Of a DNA stretch of 64,000 nucleotides, positions 53,731 to 62,439 are shown one piece after another (position 1 is the first letter of the stretch; each line of letters opens with the position of its first letter). Both the position numbers and the translations under genes were made by a program. The notes beneath the pieces are model-generated. The model made no database searches. It was not told where the DNA came from and was given only the letters and a program-made list of their open reading frames with translations. This stretch comes from Pseudomonas mosselii (lineage in GTDB: Bacteria; Pseudomonadota; Gammaproteobacteria; Pseudomonadales; Pseudomonadaceae), in NCBI RefSeq assembly GCF_003205295.1, contig NZ_QJRP01000011.1, positions 1 through 64,000 on the forward strand, read 5' to 3'.

Positions 53731-54111
53731 TCAGCGGGCGTGGCACTCCTGGCGACGAATGTTGCCGATCTGTCGCAGACTCAGGCCGTACTTGTTGGCC
53801 AGCAGGCTGCGCGACAGCCCGCTGGCGCTTTCCTTCTGGATCTGCTGGTTGCGCAGCTGGCGCTGGAAGTGATCGGGCTTGGGGATTTCCAGGGCCAGGC
53901 CGGCGTAGCGTTCGATCAGCGCGTCGAGCGCCTCGGATGGCAGCATGTCGGCGAGCTTGCTGCGGTCACGATGCTTGGGAATGTACTTGGGGCGTCCGCC
54001 GAAGGCGCAGGTCAGGCGGTAGGCGCTGTCCAGGCCGACGCACTCGATCAGCGCCTGCAGCGATTGAGGCAGTTGGGTGATGTCGATATTGCTCAGGTCT
54101 GGCTTTTCCAC
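53731..54111 (-). CDS. Mor-like transcription regulator (chromosomal orphan)
   Basis: A 126-residue protein resembling the Mor (middle operon regulator) family of phage Mu. After an N-terminal stretch (VEKPDLSNIDITQLPQSLQALIECVG) comes LTCAFGGRPKYIPKHRDRSKLADMLP, the Mor dimer/strand region, and a C-terminal helix-turn-helix (LLANKYGLSLRQIGNIRRQ). No ATG is available in frame near the conserved start. GTG 54111 with AAGGA 8 nt upstream is chosen. There are no phage genes around it, so it is a domesticated regulator or an old core gene. Targets are unknown. Confidence 0.78.
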   Translation of the reverse strand: MEKPDLSNIDITQLPQSLQALIECVGLDSAYRLTCAFGGRPKYIPKHRDRSKLADMLPSEALDALIERYAGLALEIPKPDHFQRQLRNQQIQKESASGLSRSLLANKYGLSLRQIGNIRRQECHAR

Positions 54112-54308
54112 GAAATGGTTCCTTCCGTCATGTAGGTTTGGCAGACGCCGAGGCCCGAATGGCTGCGGCGTGGTCAGCCACGGGTGGCGGTCCGAGTGGC
54201 GTGGTCCGATTTTCGAACAGCAGTGGAAAGGGTCGCTAGGCGCGAAGCGGACCGGAGCTTGTAGTCGCAACTGCCTACTGTTTGCGGGCAATCCTATAGC
54301 TTCAAGTA

Positions 54309-54363
54309 GGAAACGCCTTCACCCTTTGGCTGCAGGCCCCAAACCGTCTAGTGAAGGGGTTCC
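54309..54363. other. Nested inverted repeats in a gene-empty region
   Basis: The 435 nt between the Mor-like gene and the small membrane protein gene (54112-54546) hold no credible gene. Within it GGAAACGCCTTCAC (54309-54322) pairs with GTGAAGGGGTTCC (54351-54363), with one bulge/mismatch. Inside that TTTGG (54325-54329) pairs with CCAAA (54339-54343). This could be a small structured RNA, a mobile-element end, or a regulator site. Confidence 0.4.
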
Positions 54364-54546
54364 ATGATGGCAGTTTGGGTGGATGACCCAGGCGTGCGCC
54401 CAGGGATATTCCGGGTGAGCCTGGGGAGGGCAGGGAAGTGCAGGGAAAAGATGAGGGCAGGAACTTCAGCGAGGGAAAAACGGGCGAGGTATCATGGCGT
54501 CGGCTCCGCTGGAGCCTCATGTCCCCGATGTCGCAAGGAAACTCCG

Positions 54547-54735
54547 ATGACCCATGTGCAGCGCCTCAAATACTCGATCCTGATCATCCTGGTGGTCCTG
54601 GGGATCATGCTCGGCCTAAGCTACCTGCAGAAGCAGGGCACTATCAGCGAGCAGACGTTCCAGTACATCGCCATCGCCATCGCGGTGGTCGTGGTGGTGA
54701 TCAACGGGATCCTGCGGCGCAAGGTCAAGCCCTGA
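54547..54735 (+). CDS. Small two-helix membrane protein
   Basis: A 62-residue hydrophobic protein with two predicted helices (YSILIILVVLGIMLGLSYL and FQYIAIAIAVVVVVINGIL) joined by a short polar turn QKQGTISEQT. It ends in the basic tail RRKVKP, which places both ends in the cytoplasm. ATG 54547 follows AAGGAAAC. I do not recognise a family. It stands alone between a structured intergenic region and a bidirectional hairpin. Confidence 0.75.
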   Translation: MTHVQRLKYSILIILVVLGIMLGLSYLQKQGTISEQTFQYIAIAIAVVVVVINGILRRKVKP

Positions 54736-54743
54736 GACGGGCG

Positions 54744-54765
54744 GGCCGGCATATCCTTGCCGGCC
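54744..54765. terminator. Bidirectional hairpin between convergent genes
   Basis: GGCCGGCA and TGCCGGCC pair around a TATCCT loop, 8 nt past the small membrane protein stop and 6 nt from the stop of the convergent Fur-like gene. Confidence 0.6.
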
Positions 54766-54771
54766 AGGCGC

Positions 54772-55134
54772 TCAACGCGAGACGGGTTGCTCGAGCACGG
54801 CCCAGGCCTGGGGGTTCAGGCTGTAGCACTTGTCGCTGCCCAGGCTGATGACGCCTTCGCTGCACAGGCGCTTGAGCACTTCGCGCACACTCAGGAACGA
54901 CAGCGGAATGTCCAGTTGCTCGAGTTGCGCATGCACGCCGCGCACGCCGATGCTGCGGCCATTGCGCCCGGCGGTGTGCAGGGCGTCGATGACCTTCAGG
55001 CGGATCAGGCTGGTGCGCAGGCCGTAGGCGCGCAGCAGCTCGCGGATCTGTTCGTTGCCCACGCGTTCCTCCTGGGGGGCGGCGGCCTGGCCTGGGGCGG
55101 GCGGCGCCGATAGCGTTTGTTGCGGGTTGTACAT
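54772..55134 (-). CDS. Fur-like winged-helix protein lacking the metal-binding domain
   Basis: A 120-residue protein. After a proline-rich N-tail, residues about 35-110 resemble the DNA-binding domain of Fur/Zur (LLRAYGLRTSLIRLKVIDALHTAG...VHAQLEQLDIPLSFLSVREVLKRLCSEGVISLGSDKCYSLNP). The HHHDH metal and dimerisation domain that normally follows is absent, so iron sensing as in Fur is not expected. ATG 55134 gives MYNPQQTLSAPP with AAGGAG upstream. It is divergent from pvdQ across 199 nt. Similar genes in Pseudomonas carry the label Fe2+/Zn2+ uptake regulation protein. Role unknown. Confidence 0.8.
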   Translation of the reverse strand: MYNPQQTLSAPPAPGQAAAPQEERVGNEQIRELLRAYGLRTSLIRLKVIDALHTAGRNGRSIGVRGVHAQLEQLDIPLSFLSVREVLKRLCSEGVISLGSDKCYSLNPQAWAVLEQPVSR

Positions 55135-55273
55135 GTGAATGCTCCTTTTCGTGGACTGTCCCGAAATCATGGGTGCCTCACATCTAAAGACGAATGAGAT
55201 CGACAAAACTGCAACCCTCGGTGAAAAAAATCTGACACGTTCTGTTGAGGACGTTGCAGCCTCGCGTCGACCG

Positions 55274-55297
55274 TAAAATTTTCATCCGGCCATTCGT
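55274..55297 (+). promoter_or_regulatory. IS-box-like promoter for pvdQ
   Basis: TAAAA-N16-CGT lies 36 nt before the pvdQ start, one mismatch from TAAAT-N16-CGT. Spacing is the same as the boxes of pvdO, pvdE and fpvA. Upstream, CTGCAAC (55209) and GTTGCAG (55253) form a wide inverted repeat. Confidence 0.6.
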
Positions 55298-55333
55298 CTG
55301 TTCGGGATGACCCCGATAGCACGAGGAGTGCCT

Positions 55334-57640
55334 GTGATCCCTCTTCCCCTGTTCCGCCTGGGCCTCGCCGCCGCCCTGGTCGCCTCCAGCCTGGCCGTCC
55401 AGGCACGGGAGGTCGCCGACGAGGCCTCTGCGCAGATCCGCCGCACCAGCTTCGGTGTACCGCACATCCTGGCCAAGGACGAACGCGGCCTGGGCTACGG
55501 CATCGGCTACGCCTACGCCCAGGACAACCTGTGCCTGCTGGCCAACGAGGTGCTGACGGTCAATGGCGAGCGCTCGCGCTATTTTGGCGGCGACGGCAAG
55601 ACGGTCGAGCAGCGCGACAACCTGTCCAGCGACCTGTTCTTTACCTGGCTCAACGAACCGGCGGCAGTGGATGCCTTCCTGCAGGCGCAGCCGGTGGCGG
55701 TGCGCGACCTGCTCGAAGGCTACGCCAGCGGCTACAACCGCGCCCTGGGCGAGCGGCGCACCGCAGGCCTGCCGACCGAATGCGGGGCAGGGGACTGGGT
55801 GCGGCCGATCAGCAGCCGCGACTTGGTCAAGCTGACCCGACGCCTGCTGGCCGAAGGCGGTGTCGGTCAGTTCGTCGAGGGGGTGGTGGCCGCGACCCCG
55901 CCGAAGCTGGCGGCGCAACGTCCGGCGGTCGATTACAGCGTGGCCCTCGCGCGCCAGGCGCAGTTCGCCGCCGAGCGTGGCAGCAATGCCGTGGCGGTGG
56001 GCAGCGAGCGTTCGGCCAACGGTCGCGGGCTGCTGCTGGCTAACCCGCATTTTCCTTGGGTCGGTGGCATGCGCTTCTACCAGATGCAGCTGACCATCCC
56101 CGGGCAGCTGGATGTGATGGGCGCGGCCCTGCCGGGCCTGCCGGTGGTCAATATCGGCTTCAACCGGCACCTGGCCTGGACCCACACCGTCGACACCTCG
56201 AAGCATTTCACCCTCTACCGCCTGCAGTTGGACCCCAAGGATGCGACCCGTTACCTGTATGACGGCCAGTCGCTGCCACTGGAGCGCAAGCCGCTCAAGG
56301 TCATGGTGAAGGGCGAAGACGGCACGCTGAGCGAGGTGCAACGCACGATCCACCTGTCGAAATTCGGCCCGGTGGTGCAGTGGCCAGGGCGGCTGGATTG
56401 GGATAACCAGGCGGCCTACAGCCTGCGCGACGCCAACCTGGACAATACCCGGGTCCTGCAGCAGTGGTACCGGATCAACCGCGCCGATAGCCTGCAAGCG
56501 CTGAAAGCGTCTGTAGGGCAGTTGCAGGGCATTCCCTGGGTCAACACACTGGCGGTGGATGCCGCTGGCCAGGCCTTGTACCTGAACCAGTCGGTGGTGC
56601 CCTATGTCGACCAGGCGCTGCTGGCGCAGTGCAGCAATCCGGCGGCTTCCGGCCCGCTGGTGGTGCTCGATGGCTCGCGCAGCGCCTGCCAGTGGAAGGT
56701 CGATGCGCAGGCGGCCCAGCCGGGGATCTTCCCGGCGAGCCTGCTGCCTAGCCTGGAACGGCGCGACTATGTGCAGCACGCCAACGATTCGGCGTGGATG
56801 GCCAACCCGGCCCAGCCGCTGACCGGTTTCTCGCCGCTGGTCAGCCGTGCCGACCAGCCCTTGGGCATGCGCAGCCGCTTTGCCCTGCAACGCCTGCAGG
56901 GCCGGGACAAGCTGGGTGTCGCCGAGCTGCAGCGCATGGTGTTCGATGACGAGGTGTACCAGGCCAGCCTGTTGCTGCCGGACCTGCTGCAGTGGTGCAA
57001 GGGTGTGGAGACGGATCTGGAATCAGTGTGCGCCAGCCTGCGCGACTGGAACGGCAAGGCCGACCTGGACAGCGGCGTCGGCCTGGTTCATTTCATGAAC
57101 ATCGCCGGCGCGTTGGCCGAGCACCCGCAAAGCTGGCGCGTGCCGTTCGACCCGGCCGACCCGCAGCACACGCCTCGCGGGCTGGCAGTGGAGCAGGCCG
57201 CGGTAGGCAAGCTGCTGCGCGAGGCGGCGTTGGCGTCGCTGGAACAGGTGGGCGAGGCAGGCATTGCCGCCGATCAGCGCTGGGGGCAGATCCAGCAGGC
57301 CGCCGATGGCACGCCGGTGCCCGGCGGTCCGCAGGCCCTGGGGGTCTACAACGCGATGGTCAGTGTGCCGGTGGGGCCGGGCAAGCGCCTGGTGGTCAGT
57401 GGTTCGAGCTATCTGCAGGTGGTCAGCTTCACCGAGCAGGGGCCACAGGCTCAGGGATTGCTGGCGTTCTCGCTGTCGAGCGAAAAGGCATCGGCGCATG
57501 CCGCCGACCAGACGCGGGCCTTTGCGGCCAAGCAACTGGCGCCGATCCCGTTCACCGAGGCGCAGATCAAGGCTGATCCGCAGTATCGGCAGTATGTGAT
57601 CAGCGAGCGGGATAAGGGACGCGTGGTCATCGCCCAGTAA
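55334..57640 (+). CDS. pvdQ: Acylase PvdQ (pyoverdine maturation / AHL acylase)
   Basis: A 768-residue Ntn-hydrolase of the penicillin acylase family. It is exported to the periplasm and self-cleaved into two chains. In pyoverdine synthesis it removes the fatty acyl group from the ferribactin precursor; it can also hydrolyse long-chain acyl-homoserine lactones. The nucleophile is Ser217 in ERGSNAVAVGSERS, the same position as in P. aeruginosa PvdQ. LLANPHFPWVGGMRFYQMQL and GIPWVNTLAVD are strongly PvdQ-like. GTG 55334 is chosen because GAGGAG lies 7 nt upstream and a signal peptide begins there; ATG 55307 is an alternative. An IS-box-like promoter is present. Confidence 0.93.
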   Translation: MIPLPLFRLGLAAALVASSLAVQAREVADEASAQIRRTSFGVPHILAKDERGLGYGIGYAYAQDNLCLLANEVLTVNGERSRYFGGDGKTVEQRDNLSSDLFFTWLNEPAAVDAFLQAQPVAVRDLLEGYASGYNRALGERRTAGLPTECGAGDWVRPISSRDLVKLTRRLLAEGGVGQFVEGVVAATPPKLAAQRPAVDYSVALARQAQFAAERGSNAVAVGSERSANGRGLLLANPHFPWVGGMRFYQMQLTIPGQLDVMGAALPGLPVVNIGFNRHLAWTHTVDTSKHFTLYRLQLDPKDATRYLYDGQSLPLERKPLKVMVKGEDGTLSEVQRTIHLSKFGPVVQWPGRLDWDNQAAYSLRDANLDNTRVLQQWYRINRADSLQALKASVGQLQGIPWVNTLAVDAAGQALYLNQSVVPYVDQALLAQCSNPAASGPLVVLDGSRSACQWKVDAQAAQPGIFPASLLPSLERRDYVQHANDSAWMANPAQPLTGFSPLVSRADQPLGMRSRFALQRLQGRDKLGVAELQRMVFDDEVYQASLLLPDLLQWCKGVETDLESVCASLRDWNGKADLDSGVGLVHFMNIAGALAEHPQSWRVPFDPADPQHTPRGLAVEQAAVGKLLREAALASLEQVGEAGIAADQRWGQIQQAADGTPVPGGPQALGVYNAMVSVPVGPGKRLVVSGSSYLQVVSFTEQGPQAQGLLAFSLSSEKASAHAADQTRAFAAKQLAPIPFTEAQIKADPQYRQYVISERDKGRVVIAQ

Positions 57641-57651
57641 TCAGGCGTCCT

Positions 57652-57771
57652 CTGTAGGAGCGGCCTTGTGCCGCGAAAGGGCTGCAAAGCAGCCCCGGCG
57701 ATCTTTGCATAATCGCTGAAATCGGGGGTCGCATTGCGGCCCTTTCGCGACACAAGGCCGCTCCTACAGGG
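57652..57771. repeat. REP pair (BIME) between pvdQ and lpxH
   Basis: The CTGTAGGAGCGGCCTTGTGC arm and its complement enclose stems GGGCTGCAAAGCAGCCCC and GGTCGCATTGCGGCC. This variant has GTAGGAG rather than GTGGGAG at both ends, so the two arms changed together. It lies between convergent genes. Confidence 0.88.
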
Positions 57772-57790
57772 ACCGCGCATGGGCGGTCGC

Positions 57791-58513
57791 TCAGGAAAAC
57801 TCGAACGGCGCCAGCTGGAAGCCCTGTTCGTCCACCTGCAACGCCCAGCCCCGCCGGTCCCAGTCCCCCAGCACGATACGCCGCGCCGGCTGGCCGTCGA
57901 CCACCAGCTTGTGCAGCGCCGGCCGGTGGGTGTGGCCATGGACCAGGGTGCGCACGCCGTGGGCGGCCATCACCTTGGGCACTTCCTCGGGGGTGACGTC
58001 GACGATCTCGGTGCTCTTCATGCGCACCTGGGTGCTGCTTTCGCTGCGCAGCTTGCGCGCCAGCTTCTGCCGCGTGCCCAGCGGCAGGTGCCGCAGGATC
58101 CACAGGGTCAGCGGGTTACGCAGGTAGCGGCGCAGCTTCATGTAGGCCACATCGCGAGTGCACAGGGTGTCGCCGTGCATCAGCAGCACCGCCTCGCCAC
58201 CGAGCTCGACCACGCTGGGGTCGGCCAGCAGGGTGCAGCCGGCGGCCTCGCAGAACGCCTGGCCAATGAGGAAGTCGCGGTTGCCGTGCATCAGGTAGAT
58301 CGCCGTGCCGCTGTCGCTCAAGCGGCGCAGGGCCTGGCAGATCGACTGCTGGAACGGCGTCATCGCATCGTCGCCGATCCAGGCCTCGAAGAAGTCACCG
58401 AGGATGTACAGCGCCTTGGCGTGGCGGGCGCGGCCGTCGAGCAGATCAAGAAACGCCCGGGTGATATCCGGGCGTTCTTCTTGCAGGTGCAGATCGGAGA
58501 TCAGCAGTATCAC
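57791..58513 (-). CDS. lpxH: UDP-2,3-diacylglucosamine diphosphatase
   Basis: A 240-residue peripheral membrane phosphoesterase that makes lipid X in lipid A synthesis. The calcineurin-like metal motifs are all present: [42 protein letters not shown] and VHGHTHRP. Length matches the family. Its ATG overlaps the ppiB stop by 4 nt, so it is translated after ppiB on the same message. Confidence 0.96.
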   Translation of the reverse strand: MILLISDLHLQEERPDITRAFLDLLDGRARHAKALYILGDFFEAWIGDDAMTPFQQSICQALRRLSDSGTAIYLMHGNRDFLIGQAFCEAAGCTLLADPSVVELGGEAVLLMHGDTLCTRDVAYMKLRRYLRNPLTLWILRHLPLGTRQKLARKLRSESSTQVRMKSTEIVDVTPEEVPKVMAAHGVRTLVHGHTHRPALHKLVVDGQPARRIVLGDWDRRGWALQVDEQGFQLAPFEFS

Positions 58514-59013
58514 TCAATGATCTCGGCTTTCTCGATGATCACGTCTTCCTTCGGCACGTCCTGGTGGCCAGACTTGGACCCGGTGGCGACTTTTTCGATG
58601 GCGTCGACAACCTCGGTGCCTTCGGTCACTTTACCGAACACGGCGTAGCCCCAGCCCTGGACATTCTTGCCGCTGTGGTTGAGGAAGTCGTTGTTCGAGG
58701 CGTTGATGAAGAACTGCGCGGAGGCCGAGTGCGGCTCCATGGTGCGGGCCATGGCGATGGTGTACTTATCGTTCTTCAGGCCGTTGTCGGCTTCGTTCTG
58801 GATGCTGGCACGCTTGTCGCGCTTCTCGTTCATGCCTGGCTCGAAGCCACCGCCCTGGATCATGAAGCCCTTGATCACACGGTGGAACACGACGTTGCTG
58901 TAGTGCCCGGCCTTCACATATTCGAGGAAGTTGGCCACGGTGATCGGGGCTTTTTCGTCATTCAGTTCAATGACGATATCGCCGTGGTTGGTGCTCAGTT
59001 TGACTTTGGACAT
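58510..59013 (-). CDS. ppiB: Peptidyl-prolyl cis-trans isomerase B (cyclophilin)
   Basis: A 167-residue cytosolic cyclophilin that catalyses proline isomerisation in protein folding. Core motifs are [38 protein letters not shown] and [10 protein letters not shown]. The catalytic Arg lies in FHRVI. ATG 59013 gives the standard [13 protein letters not shown] start. It heads a two-gene operon with lpxH and is divergent from glnS. Confidence 0.96.
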   Translation of the reverse strand: MSKVKLSTNHGDIVIELNDEKAPITVANFLEYVKAGHYSNVVFHRVIKGFMIQGGGFEPGMNEKRDKRASIQNEADNGLKNDKYTIAMARTMEPHSASAQFFINASNNDFLNHSGKNVQGWGYAVFGKVTEGTEVVDAIEKVATGSKSGHQDVPKEDVIIEKAEIIE

Positions 59014-59273
59014 GCTGAAATTCGCTCTTTCAAGGCATTCGGAAATAAGTGCGCGCAGGGCGCTCGGAGTACCTGACGCAGGATCAGGCAACCGCGACAC
59101 AGGCCGCTGGGCCGCCATTGTGCCGGATTGCGCCGCCTCGGGGCGACAAAACGTGCCACTTTGTCGGCACTTTTGTGGGCACTTCGGCTGTCAGCAGCTT
59201 GACTGCTTCGGCTATGATAGGCCCTTTGATTCAATCGGCCTACCCGGGCCGGCTACCTGCATTCAAGGACACT

Positions 59274-60977
59274 ATGAGCAAGCCCACTGCCGACAACGCG
59301 CCAAACGCCGCTGCCAAAGGCGCACCCGCCGTCCCTGTGAACTTCCTGCGGCCGATCGTCCAGGCCGACCTGGACTCGGGCAAGCACCAGAGCATCGTCA
59401 CCCGCTTCCCGCCGGAGCCCAACGGTTACCTGCACATCGGCCACGCCAAGTCGATCTGCGTCAACTTCGGCCTGGCCAAGGAGTTCGGCGGCGTCTGCCA
59501 CCTGCGTTTCGACGACACCAACCCGGCCAAGGAAGACCAGGAGTACATCGACTCCATCCAGCGTGACGTCAAATGGCTGGGCTTCGAGTGGGCGGGCCCG
59601 GTGCGCTATGCCTCGGACTACTTCGAACAGCTGCACGCCTGGGCCGTTGAACTGATCAAGTCGGGCAACGCCTATGTCTGCGACTTGACCCCCGAGCAGG
59701 CCAAGGAATACCGCGGCAGCCTGACCGAGGCCGGCAAGAACAGCCCGTTCCGCGAGCGCAGCGTCGAGGAGAACCTCGACCTGTTCGCGCGCATGAAGGC
59801 CGGCGAGTTCAAGGACGGCGAGCGCGTGCTGCGCGCCAAGATCGACATGGCCTCGCCGAACATGAACCTGCGCGACCCGATCCTGTACCGCATCCGTCAT
59901 GCCCACCACCACCAGACCGGTGACAAGTGGTGCATCTACCCCAACTACGACTTCACCCACGGTCAGTCGGACGCCATCGAAGGCATCACTCACTCGATCT
60001 GCACCCTGGAGTTCGAAAGCCACCGTCCGCTGTACGACTGGTTCCTCGACAAGCTGCCGGTGCCGGCGCACCCGCGCCAGTACGAGTTCAGCCGCCTGAA
60101 CCTGAACTACACCATCACCTCCAAGCGCAAGCTCAAGCAGCTGGTGGACGAAGGTCATGTCGAAGCCTGGGACGATCCGCGCATGTCGACGCTGTCGGGC
60201 TACCGCCGCCGCGGCTACACACCGGCCTCGATCCGCAACTTCTGCGAGATGATCGGCACCAACCGCTCCGACGGCGTGGTCGACATGGCGATGCTCGAGT
60301 TCAGCATCCGCGACGACCTCGACCGCACCGCGCCACGCGCCATGTGCGTGCTGCGCCCGCTGAAGGTGGTGATCACCAACTACCCCGAGGGCCAGGTCGA
60401 GCAGCTCGAACTGCCGCGCCATCCGAAGGAAGACATGGGCGTGCGCGTGCTGCCGTTCGCCCGCGAGCTGTACATTGACCGCGACGACTTCATGGAAGAG
60501 CCGCCCAAGGGCTACAAGCGCCTGGAGCCGGCCGGCGAAGTGCGTCTGCGCGGCAGCTATGTGATCCGTGCCGACGAGGCGATCAAGGACGCTGACGGCA
60601 ACATCGTCGAACTGCGCTGCTCGTACGATCCGGACACCCTGGGCAAGAACCCCGAGGGCCGCAAGGTCAAGGGCGTGATTCACTGGGTGCCGGCGCAAGG
60701 CAGCGTCGAGTGCGAAGTGCGTCTGTACGACCGCCTGTTCCGCTCCGCCAACCCGGAGAAGACCGAAGACGGCGGCAGCTTCCTCGACAACATCAACCCC
60801 GATTCGCTGCAGGTGCTCAGCGGTTGTCGCGCGGAACCTTCCCTGGGCCAGGCCCAGCCAGAAGACCGCTTCCAGTTCGAGCGCGAAGGCTACTTCTGCG
60901 CCGACCTGAAAGACTCCCAGCCGGGTCGCCCGGTATTCAACCGGACCGTGACCCTGCGCGATTCGTGGGGCAGCTGA
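59274..60977 (+). CDS. glnS: Glutaminyl-tRNA synthetase
   Basis: A 567-residue class I synthetase that charges tRNA-Gln directly. It has the HIGH motif in [15 protein letters not shown] and the KMSKS equivalent [10 protein letters not shown]. It also has the Gln-specific insert FSRLNLNYT and the C-terminal anticodon-binding barrels. ATG 59274 gives [10 protein letters not shown]; the longer frame upstream is non-conserved. A -10-like TATGAT lies about 60 nt upstream, without a clear -35. cysS follows after 9 nt, so the two synthetases are cotranscribed. Confidence 0.98.
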   Translation: MSKPTADNAPNAAAKGAPAVPVNFLRPIVQADLDSGKHQSIVTRFPPEPNGYLHIGHAKSICVNFGLAKEFGGVCHLRFDDTNPAKEDQEYIDSIQRDVKWLGFEWAGPVRYASDYFEQLHAWAVELIKSGNAYVCDLTPEQAKEYRGSLTEAGKNSPFRERSVEENLDLFARMKAGEFKDGERVLRAKIDMASPNMNLRDPILYRIRHAHHHQTGDKWCIYPNYDFTHGQSDAIEGITHSICTLEFESHRPLYDWFLDKLPVPAHPRQYEFSRLNLNYTITSKRKLKQLVDEGHVEAWDDPRMSTLSGYRRRGYTPASIRNFCEMIGTNRSDGVVDMAMLEFSIRDDLDRTAPRAMCVLRPLKVVITNYPEGQVEQLELPRHPKEDMGVRVLPFARELYIDRDDFMEEPPKGYKRLEPAGEVRLRGSYVIRADEAIKDADGNIVELRCSYDPDTLGKNPEGRKVKGVIHWVPAQGSVECEVRLYDRLFRSANPEKTEDGGSFLDNINPDSLQVLSGCRAEPSLGQAQPEDRFQFEREGYFCADLKDSQPGRPVFNRTVTLRDSWGS

Positions 60978-60986
60978 GGAACCTTC

Positions 60987-62369
60987 GTGCTTACCATCTA
61001 CAACACGCTGAGCAAGACCAAGGAAATTTTCAAGCCGCTGGACGGCAACAAGGTGCGCATGTACGTGTGCGGCATGACCGTGTACGACTACTGCCACCTG
61101 GGCCACGGCCGCAGCATGGTGGCCTTCGACCTGGTCACCCGCTGGCTGCGCAAGAGCGGCTATGAGCTGACCTATGTGCGCAACATCACCGACATCGACG
61201 ACAAGATCATCAATCGGGCGAACGAGAACGGCGAGTCGTTCGACGCGCTGACCGCCCGCATGATCGACGCGATGCACGAGGACGAGCGGCGCCTGAGCAT
61301 CCTGCCGCCGGACCTGGAGCCGCGTGCCACCGACCATATCCCCGGCATGCACGCGATGATCCAGACCCTGATCGACAAGGGCTATGCCTACGCGCCGGGC
61401 AACGGCGACGTGTACTACCGGGTCGGCAAGTTCGTCGGCTATGGCAAGCTGTCGCGCAAGAAGATCGAAGACCTGCGCATCGGCGCTCGCATCGAGGTCG
61501 ACGAGGCCAAGCAGGACCCGCTGGACTTCGTCCTGTGGAAGGGCGTCAAGCCCGGTGAGCCGTACTGGGATTCGCCGTGGGGCCCGGGTCGTCCAGGCTG
61601 GCACATCGAGTGCTCGGTGATGTCCACCTGCTGCCTGGGCGAGAGCTTCGACATCCACGGTGGCGGCAGCGACCTGGAGTTCCCGCACCACGAGAACGAG
61701 ATCGCCCAGAGCGAGGCGGCCACCGGCAAGCAGTACGCCAACGCCTGGATGCACTGCGGCATGATCCGCATCAATGGCGAGAAGATGTCCAAGTCGTTGA
61801 ACAACTTCTTCACCATCCGCGACGTGCTCGACAAGTACCACCCGGAAGTGGTGCGCTACCTGCTGGTGGCCAGCCACTACCGCAGCGCGATCAACTATTC
61901 CGAGGACAGCCTGCGCGACGCCAAGGGCGCGCTCGAGCGCTTCTACCACGCGCTGCGCGGCTTGCCGCGGGTCGCGGCCAAGGGTGGCGAGGCGTTCGTC
62001 GAGCGTTTCACCGTGGCGATGAACGACGATTTCGGCACGCCGGAAGCCTGCGCCGTGCTGTTTGACCTGGTGCGCGAGATCAACCGCCTGCGCGACAGCG
62101 ACCCCGAGGCCGCCGCCGGCCTGGCGGGTCGTCTGCGCGAGCTGGGGGATGTGCTGGGTGTGCTGCAACTGGAAGCCGATGACTTCCTGCGTGCCGGTGC
62201 CGAGGGCAAGGTCGATGCCGCCGAAGTGGAGGCGCTGATCCAGGCGCGTCTGCAGGCGCGTACCGATAAGAACTGGGCCGAGTCCGACCGTATCCGCGAC
62301 CAGCTGACCGCCATGGGCGTGGTGCTGGAAGACAGCAAGGGCACCACCACCTGGCGCCTGGCTGACTGA
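60987..62369 (+). CDS. cysS: Cysteinyl-tRNA synthetase
   Basis: A 460-residue class I synthetase. The zinc site uses Cys28 ([21 protein letters not shown], which also contains the HIGH variant HLGH). Further ligands lie in [10 protein letters not shown] and the FPHHENE block. KMSKSLNNF is the second nucleotide motif. ATG-equivalent GTG at 60987 gives [13 protein letters not shown]. It is 9 nt behind glnS. A REP palindrome with a T-run closes the operon. Confidence 0.98.
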   Translation: MLTIYNTLSKTKEIFKPLDGNKVRMYVCGMTVYDYCHLGHGRSMVAFDLVTRWLRKSGYELTYVRNITDIDDKIINRANENGESFDALTARMIDAMHEDERRLSILPPDLEPRATDHIPGMHAMIQTLIDKGYAYAPGNGDVYYRVGKFVGYGKLSRKKIEDLRIGARIEVDEAKQDPLDFVLWKGVKPGEPYWDSPWGPGRPGWHIECSVMSTCCLGESFDIHGGGSDLEFPHHENEIAQSEAATGKQYANAWMHCGMIRINGEKMSKSLNNFFTIRDVLDKYHPEVVRYLLVASHYRSAINYSEDSLRDAKGALERFYHALRGLPRVAAKGGEAFVERFTVAMNDDFGTPEACAVLFDLVREINRLRDSDPEAAAGLAGRLRELGDVLGVLQLEADDFLRAGAEGKVDAAEVEALIQARLQARTDKNWAESDRIRDQLTAMGVVLEDSKGTTTWRLAD

Positions 62370-62384
62370 TCGGCTCAAGCCCTG

Positions 62385-62433
62385 TCGCGGGGCAAGTCGC
62401 ATCGGCGCAGCGCCGATGCGACTTGCCCCGCGA
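62385..62433. terminator. REP palindrome with T-run after cysS
   Basis: Perfect 23-bp arms (TCGCGGGGCAAGTCGC...) flank CAG, followed by TGCTTTTC on the + strand. It starts 15 nt past the cysS stop and ends 6 nt from the stop of the convergent sensor kinase gene, so it can end both. Confidence 0.82.
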
Positions 62434-62439
62434 TGCTTT

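Noticed and set aside
53731..54111. Prophage remnant suggested by the Mor-like gene
   Set aside because: No other phage genes, no att-like repeats and no change in composition nearby.
54302..54520. A 72-codon frame in the gene-empty region
   Set aside because: Proline/serine-rich, no ribosome site, crosses the inverted repeat; no sign of coding selection.
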